64,000 bases of DNA from Cherax quadricarinatus (lineage: Eukaryota > Arthropoda > Malacostraca > Decapoda > Parastacidae): assembly GCF_038502225.1 (NCBI RefSeq), contig NC_091303.1, positions 30,704,306-30,768,305 of the forward strand. The letters are read 5' to 3'. Position 1 is the stretch's first letter. Each line of letters starts with the position of its first letter. This document shows, one piece after another, positions 58,751 through 64,000 of the stretch. The position numbers and the translations under genes were made by a program. The notes under the pieces were generated by a model. The model ran no database searches and was not told where the DNA came from. It was given only the letters and a program-made list of their open reading frames with translations.

Positions 58751-59680
58751 TTGTTATACAGCCACATCAGTAGGAAAACAACAGTCAAAAACCAGGTAAT
58801 CAAGTTGAGGAAGGAAGGAGGGAAGTTCCTCACATACCAGGAAGTATGTGAGGAGCTCAGCTCAAGATTCTGGGAAGTATTCACAGTGGAGACAGAGAGG
58901 CTTCCAGCAAACCGAAAGAGTAGGGTGCACCAGCAAGTGCTGGACACACTGCACACAACCGATGAGGAGGTGAGAAAACTGCTAGGTGAACTAGATACCT
59001 CGAAGGTGGTAGTACATAAGTGCATCTGCTCCCTCTCTCCGTGGGTCCTGAGAGAGGGAGCAGATGCACTTATGTACCACTAAAAACAATATTCAGTAAA
59101 TTAATTGAAACAGGGCAACTACCTGAAGTGTGGAAGACAGCAAATGTATTTCCAACTTTTAAGAAAGGAGAAAGACAGGCATCACTAAATTACAGACCTG
59201 TATCGCTGACATGTGTAGTATGTAAAGTCACGAAGAAGATTATCAGGAGAAGAGTGGTAGAGCACACAGAAAAGAATGGGCTCATACATGACAACCAGCA
59301 CGGCTTCAGGGAAGGGAAATCTTGTGTCACAAATCTACTAGAGTTCTACGACACGGCAACAGAACTAAGAGAAGAGAGAGAGAGGGATGGGTTGACTGAA
59401 TCTTCTTGGACTGTAAGAAGGCTTTCGATACAGGAATAGCAGGAAAAGTACTTCAGTGGATCAGGGAATACCTCACAGGTACCAACAACGAGTGTTGGTA
59501 CGTGCATTTGTCAAGTGGAGTTCCACAAAAGTCAATATTAGGTCCGGTGTTGTTTCTAGTATATGTAAATTACATGACAAAAGGGACAGATTCAGAGGAG
59601 TCCCTGTTCGCAGACGATATGAAGCTCATGAGGAGAATGCAAGTGGAAGAGGATGAGGTAAGCCTAGAATGAGATCTGGA
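58751..59680 (+). pseudogene. LINE reverse transcriptase, second copy
   Basis: Segments in order are LLGELDTSKVV, then a fold-back hairpin that replaces part of the core, LPEVWKTANVFPTFKKGERQ, LNYRPVSLTCVVCKVTKKII, HDNQHGFREGKSCVTNLLEF, a deletion near 59430, GKVLQWIREYLTG, SILGPVLFLVYVNYM and SLFADDMKLMRRM. The YVNYM and FADD region retains the catalytic acids. Frame changes near 59010 and 59430 and a stop near 59672 break the protein. Confidence 0.92.
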
Positions 59681-59911
59681 CAGGCTGGTCCGACAAATGA
59701 CTTCTGGAGTTCAACCCCAGCAAGTGCAAAGTCATGAAATCTGGGGAAGGACAAAATGCATCATATCGAGCACATCTGAGGCACACATCAGCCAAATAAC
59801 TGCTGCAGCATATGGGCGCCTGTCAAACCTAAGAACAGCGTTTCGACATCTAAATAAAGGCCAATTAAAGACAATCTCACTGCGGACCTCAGGCCCATGT
59901 TGGAGTATGGT

Positions 59912-60076
59912 GTTTGCAGTAAGATTAGTAAGGTTTGCAGTAAGATTAGTAAGGTTTGCAGTAAGATTAGTAAGGTTTGCAGTAAGATTAGTAAGGTTTG
60001 CAGTAAGATTAGTAAGGTTTGCAGTAAGATTAGTAAGGTTTGCAGTAAGATTAGTAAGGTTTGCAGTAAGATTAGT
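59912..60076 (+). repeat. Eight 21-bp repeats inside the LINE
   Basis: GTTTGCAGTAAGATTAGTAA plus G repeats eight times without visible change. In other copies the equivalent place (for example 19740-19765) has a single AGGTTTGCAACAAGGTTAGT, so this is a local amplification of element sequence. Confidence 0.95.
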
Positions 60077-60383
60077 CCCAGAACTAAGGGTATATCCCAC
60101 GAGAAGAGGTTAAAGGAAAACAACCTTACGACACTGGAGGACAGAAGGGATAGGGAGGGCAAGTTAACGACATATAAAATACTGACAGGAATTGACAAGC
60201 TGGATAGTGACAGAATATTTTAGAGATGTGACACAGCAACAAGGGGTCATGGCTGGAATTTGAAAACTTAGATGAATCACAGGGATATTAGGAAGCATTT
60301 CTTCAGTCACAGAGCGGTCAGGAAGTGGAATAATCTGGAGTGATGTAGTAAGGACAGGATCTATCATAGCTTTAAGAAGAAAT

Positions 60384-60672
60384 TGGTGGCTAACACTCTC
60401 GCTTCACACAACGAGGGCCTGGGTTCGATTCCCAGCCAGAGTAGAGACATTGGGCGTGTTTCTTTCCACTTGTTGTCTATGTTCCCCATCAGTAAAATGG
60501 GTACCTGGGTGTTAGTGGACTGGTGTGGGTCGCATCCTGGGACACTGACCTAATTTGCCTGAAATGCTCTACATAACAAGGGACTTTCTATAAAGTAGTG
60601 TGTCGTTGTTGTCAGCTAGGACTGTATACCTTGTACATGTACTTGTAGTAAATAAAGATATTATTATTATTA
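60384..60672 (+). mobile_element. tRNA-derived SINE inserted in the LINE
   Basis: A box-like TGGCTAACACTC at 60387-60398 and B box GGTTCGATTCC at 60422-60432, spaced as in tRNA genes, followed by a tRNA-unrelated body (GTAAAATGGGTACCTGGGTG) and an ATT-repeat tail at 60660-60671. It interrupts the LINE tail between TTTAAGAAGAAA and ACTCATGGAG. No clear target duplication. The two boxes fix the orientation. Confidence 0.85.
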
Positions 60673-60837
60673 AACTCATGGAGAACGGAGAGAGTGGACC
60701 TAGTACCGACCAGCGAAGAAGCGGGGCCAGGAGCTATGAATCGACCCTAGCAACCAAAAATAGGCGAGTACAAATAGGTTCGTACACCCTATGAAGCATA
60801 TTGCCGCAAAAAAACGTATCCTACTGCACAACTATAG

Positions 60838-63830
60838 TAAATTATAACACAGCCTAGCATACTGCCTACCACACAAACACAGTCTAACACAGCCTACCAC
60901 ACTGCCTACCACACTGCCTACCACACTGCCTACCACACTGCCTACCACACTGCCTACCACACTGCCTACCACACTGCCTATCACACTGCCTACCACACTG
61001 CCTATCACACTGCCTACCACACAGCCTACCACACTACCTACCACACTGCCTACCACACTGCCTACCACACTACCTATCACACTGCCTACCACACTGCCTA
61101 CCACACTGCCTACCACACTGCCTAACACACTGCCTACCACACTACCTATCACACTGCCTACCACACTACCTATCACACTGCCTACCACACTACCTATCAC
61201 ACTGCCTACCACACTACCTATCACACTGCCTACCACACTACCTATCACACTGCCTACCACACTACCTATCACACTGCCTACCACACTACCTATCACACTG
61301 CCTACCACACTACCTATCACACTGCCTACCACACTACCTACCACACTGCCTACCACACAGCCTACCACACTGCCTACCACACTGCCTACCACACTGCCTA
61401 CCACACTGCCTACCACACTGCCTACCACACTGCCTACCACACTGCCTACCACACTGCCTACCACACTGCCTACCACACTGCCTACCACACTACCTACCAC
61501 ACTGCCTACCACACTGCCTACCACACTACCTATCACACTGCCTACCACACTACCTATCACACTGCCTACCACACAGCCTACCACACTACCTACCACACTG
61601 CCTACCACACTACCTACGACACTGTCTACCACACTGCCTACCACACTACCTATCACGCTGCCTACTACACTGCCTACCACACTATCTATCACACTGCCTA
61701 CCACACTACCTATCACACTGCCTATCACACTACCTACCACACTGCCTACCACACTACCTGCCACACTGCCTACCACACTACCTATCACACTGCCTATTAC
61801 ACTACATACCACACTGCCTACCACACTACCTATCACACTGCCTACTACACTGCCTACAACACTACCTACCACACTGCCAACCACACTACCTACCACACTG
61901 CCTACCACACTGCCTACCACACTGCCTACCACAGTACTTACCACGCTGCCTACCACACTACCTATCACACTGCCTACCACACAGCCTACTACATTACCTC
62001 TTACACAGCCTGCAACACAACCTATCACACAGCCTGCCACGCAACCTATCACACAGCCTGCCACACAACCTATCACACAGCCTGCCACACAACCTATCAC
62101 GCAGCCTTCCACATAACTTATCACACTCCCTACCACACAGCCTACCACACTACCTATTACACAGCCTACCACACATACTATCACACAACCTGCCACACAA
62201 CCTATCACACAGCCTGCCACACAGCCTATCACGCAGCCTGCCACACATCCTATCACACCGCCTGCCACACAACCTATCAAACAGCCTGCCACAGCCTATC
62301 ACACAGCCTGACACACAATCTATCACACAGCCTGCGCACACAACCTATCACACAGCCTGCCACACAACTTATCACACAGCCTGCCACATAAATTATCACA
62401 CAGCCTGCCACACAACCTATCACACGGCCTGCCACACAACCTATCACACAGCCTGCCACACAACTTATCACACAGCCTGCAACACAACTTATCACACAGC
62501 CTGCCACACAACTTATCACACAGCCTGCCACACAACCTATCACACAGCCTGCCACACAACTTATCACACAGCCTGCCACACAACCTATCACACAGCCTGC
62601 CACACAACTTATCACACAGCCTGCCACACAACCTATCACACAGCTTGCCACACAACTTATCACACAGCCTGTCACACAACTTATCACACAGCCTGCCACA
62701 CAGCCTGCCACACAACTTATAACATAGTCTGCCACACAACTTATCACACAGCCTGCCACACAACTTATCACACAGCCTGCCACACAACTTATCACACAGC
62801 CTGCCACACAGCCTGCCACACAGCCTGCCACACAGCCTGCCACACAACTTATCACACAGCCTGCCACACAACTTATCACACAGCCTGCCACACAACTTAT
62901 CACACAGCCTGCCACACAACTTATCACACAGCCTGCCACACAACTTATCACACAGCCTGCCACACAACTTATCACACAGCCTGCCACACAACTTATCACA
63001 CAGCCTGCCACACAGCCTGCCACACAGCCTGCCACACAACTTATCACACAGCCTGCCACACAACTTATCACACAGCCTGCCACACAGCCTGCCACACAAC
63101 TTATCACACAGCCTGCCACATAACTTATCACACAGCCTGCCACACAGCTTATCACACAGCCTGCCACACAACTTATCACACAGCCTGCCACACAACTTAT
63201 CACACAGCCTGCAACACAACTTATCAAACAGCCTGCCACACAGCCTGCCACACAACTTATAACACAGCCTGCCACACAACTTATCACACAGCCTGCCACA
63301 CAACTTATCACACAGCCTGCCACACAACTTATCACACAGTCTACCACACAACTTATCACACAGTCTACCACACAACTTATCACACAGCCTGCCACACAAC
63401 TTATCACACAGTCTGCCACACAACTTATCACACAGCCTGCCACACAACTTATCACACACCCTGCCACACAACTTATCACACAGCCTGCCACACAGCTTAT
63501 CACACAGCCTGCCACACAACTTATAACACAGCCTGCCACACAGCTTATCACACAGCCTGCCACACAACTTATCACACAGCCTGCCACACAGCTTATCACA
63601 CAGCCTGCCACACAGCCAGCCACACAGCCTGCCACACAGCTTATCACACAGCCTGCCACACAACTTATCACACAGTCTGCCACACAACTTATCACACAGC
63701 CTGCCACACAACTTATCACACAGCCTGGCACACAGCTTATCACACAGCCTGCCACACAGCTTATCACACAGCCTGCCACACAGCCTGCCACACAGCCTGC
63801 CACACAGCCTGCCACACAGCCTGCCACATA
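60838..63830 (+). repeat. 12/24-bp minisatellite, right block, about 3 kb
   Basis: The left part (60890-61990) is built of ACTGCCTACCAC, often alternating with ACTACCTATCAC to give a 24-bp period (for example 61140-61330). The right part (61990-63830) is built of CAGCCTGCCACA alternating with CAACTTATCACA. Both periods are multiples of three, so minus-strand frames of 486-535 codons (GSVVGSVI, GCVISCVA) are open without coding meaning. The change of unit type at about 61990 is sharp. Confidence 0.97.
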
Positions 63831-64000
63831 GACTTAAAGATGATACACAGATGCGGAGACTTGACAACAATGTTGACTGCTGAACAGTCAGTCTCCCCAT
63901 TGTTGTCTTACTCCAGCAAATATTTCCCAAGATTTTAATAAGCTATAGGGTAAGTAATGTAACCTGGAGGGTACGTAATATAACCTGGAGGGTACGTAAT
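63831..64000. other. Unique-looking end of window
   Basis: No feature beyond a short direct repeat of TAACCTGGAGGGTACGTAAT at the very end. Confidence 0.5.

Larger units (their letters stand above)
56942..60790 (+). mobile_element. CR1/Jockey-like LINE, second long copy, inactivated
   Basis: Collinear with 3540-7320: ORF1-like segment, endonuclease, RT, C-terminal region and family tail (ATCGACCCTAGCAACCAAAA, then ATAGGCGAGTACAAATAGG). It lies inside the 12-bp minisatellite, which flanks it on both sides. Extra changes are a fold-back hairpin at 59012-59077, a deletion near 59430, an eightfold 21-bp expansion at 59912-60076 and a SINE at about 60384-60672. It is inactive. Confidence 0.9.

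Noticed and set aside
60832..63930. Long glycine/valine or cysteine-rich frames on the minus strand
   Set aside because: Same cause: 12- and 24-bp tandem units in triplet register.

Overview
This is repeat-dominated nuclear DNA from an animal, most likely a decapod crustacean. The inference rests on the mix of CR1/Jockey-like LINEs, Ty3-type LTR elements, a Penelope-like GIY-YIG remnant, mariner debris, tRNA-derived SINEs and many large minisatellites. No bacterial features and no convincing host protein-coding gene were seen. There are three 100-base assembly gaps (15371-15470, 30105-30204, 56509-56608). Almost every long open frame is either a piece of a retroelement or a stop-free reading of a tandem repeat.

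Layout. 1-3300: a decayed Ty3/gypsy pol on the minus strand in the usual order (protease, RT, RNase H, integrase). 3320-7320: a LINE tail and then a near full-length, broken CR1/Jockey-like LINE. 7400-14210: minisatellites with periods of about 19, 41 and 21 bp, a 288-bp retroposon-like element with a perfect 12-bp target duplication, AT microsatellites, a perfect 69-bp inverted repeat and a Penelope-like GIY-YIG fragment. 15260-20175: mariner remnant, LINE fragments, a 12-bp (ACCATCACCACC) array and a CA microsatellite. 20510-26790: a 24-bp minisatellite split by an insert of about 4.2 kb. That insert is a foldback element with imperfect arms over 1 kb long, and one arm carries two solo-LTR-like elements, one inside the other in opposite orientation. 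26850-29395: dispersed repeats and a 32-bp minisatellite. 29850-31015: a 30-bp minisatellite, the end of an LTR-like element and a 10/60-bp repeat. 31105-43735: a 12.6-kb array of a 25-bp repeat with kilobase-scale internal duplications, followed to about 46900 by a 3.1-kb ACC-type trinucleotide array. 47005-56508: the 30-bp minisatellite again, broken by a 6.1-kb LTR retrotransposon (47669-53761) and by an LTR-like element (55043-56320). 56690-63830: a 12/24-bp minisatellite interrupted by a second long LINE (about 56942-60790) that itself holds a SINE and a local 21-bp expansion.

The most notable object is the LTR element at 47669-53761. It has two 426-bp LTRs differing at about a dozen sites, a 5-bp target duplication, a primer-binding-like site and a purine-rich tract. 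Its Ty3-type integrase lies upstream of, and in one open frame with, its Ty3-type reverse transcriptase. That is the Gmr1-like arrangement rather than the normal Ty3 order. Other themes are repeated insertion of mobile elements into minisatellites, and perfect hairpins that look like fold-back copying inside otherwise ordinary repeats. All assignments were made by eye from motifs; no searches were run.
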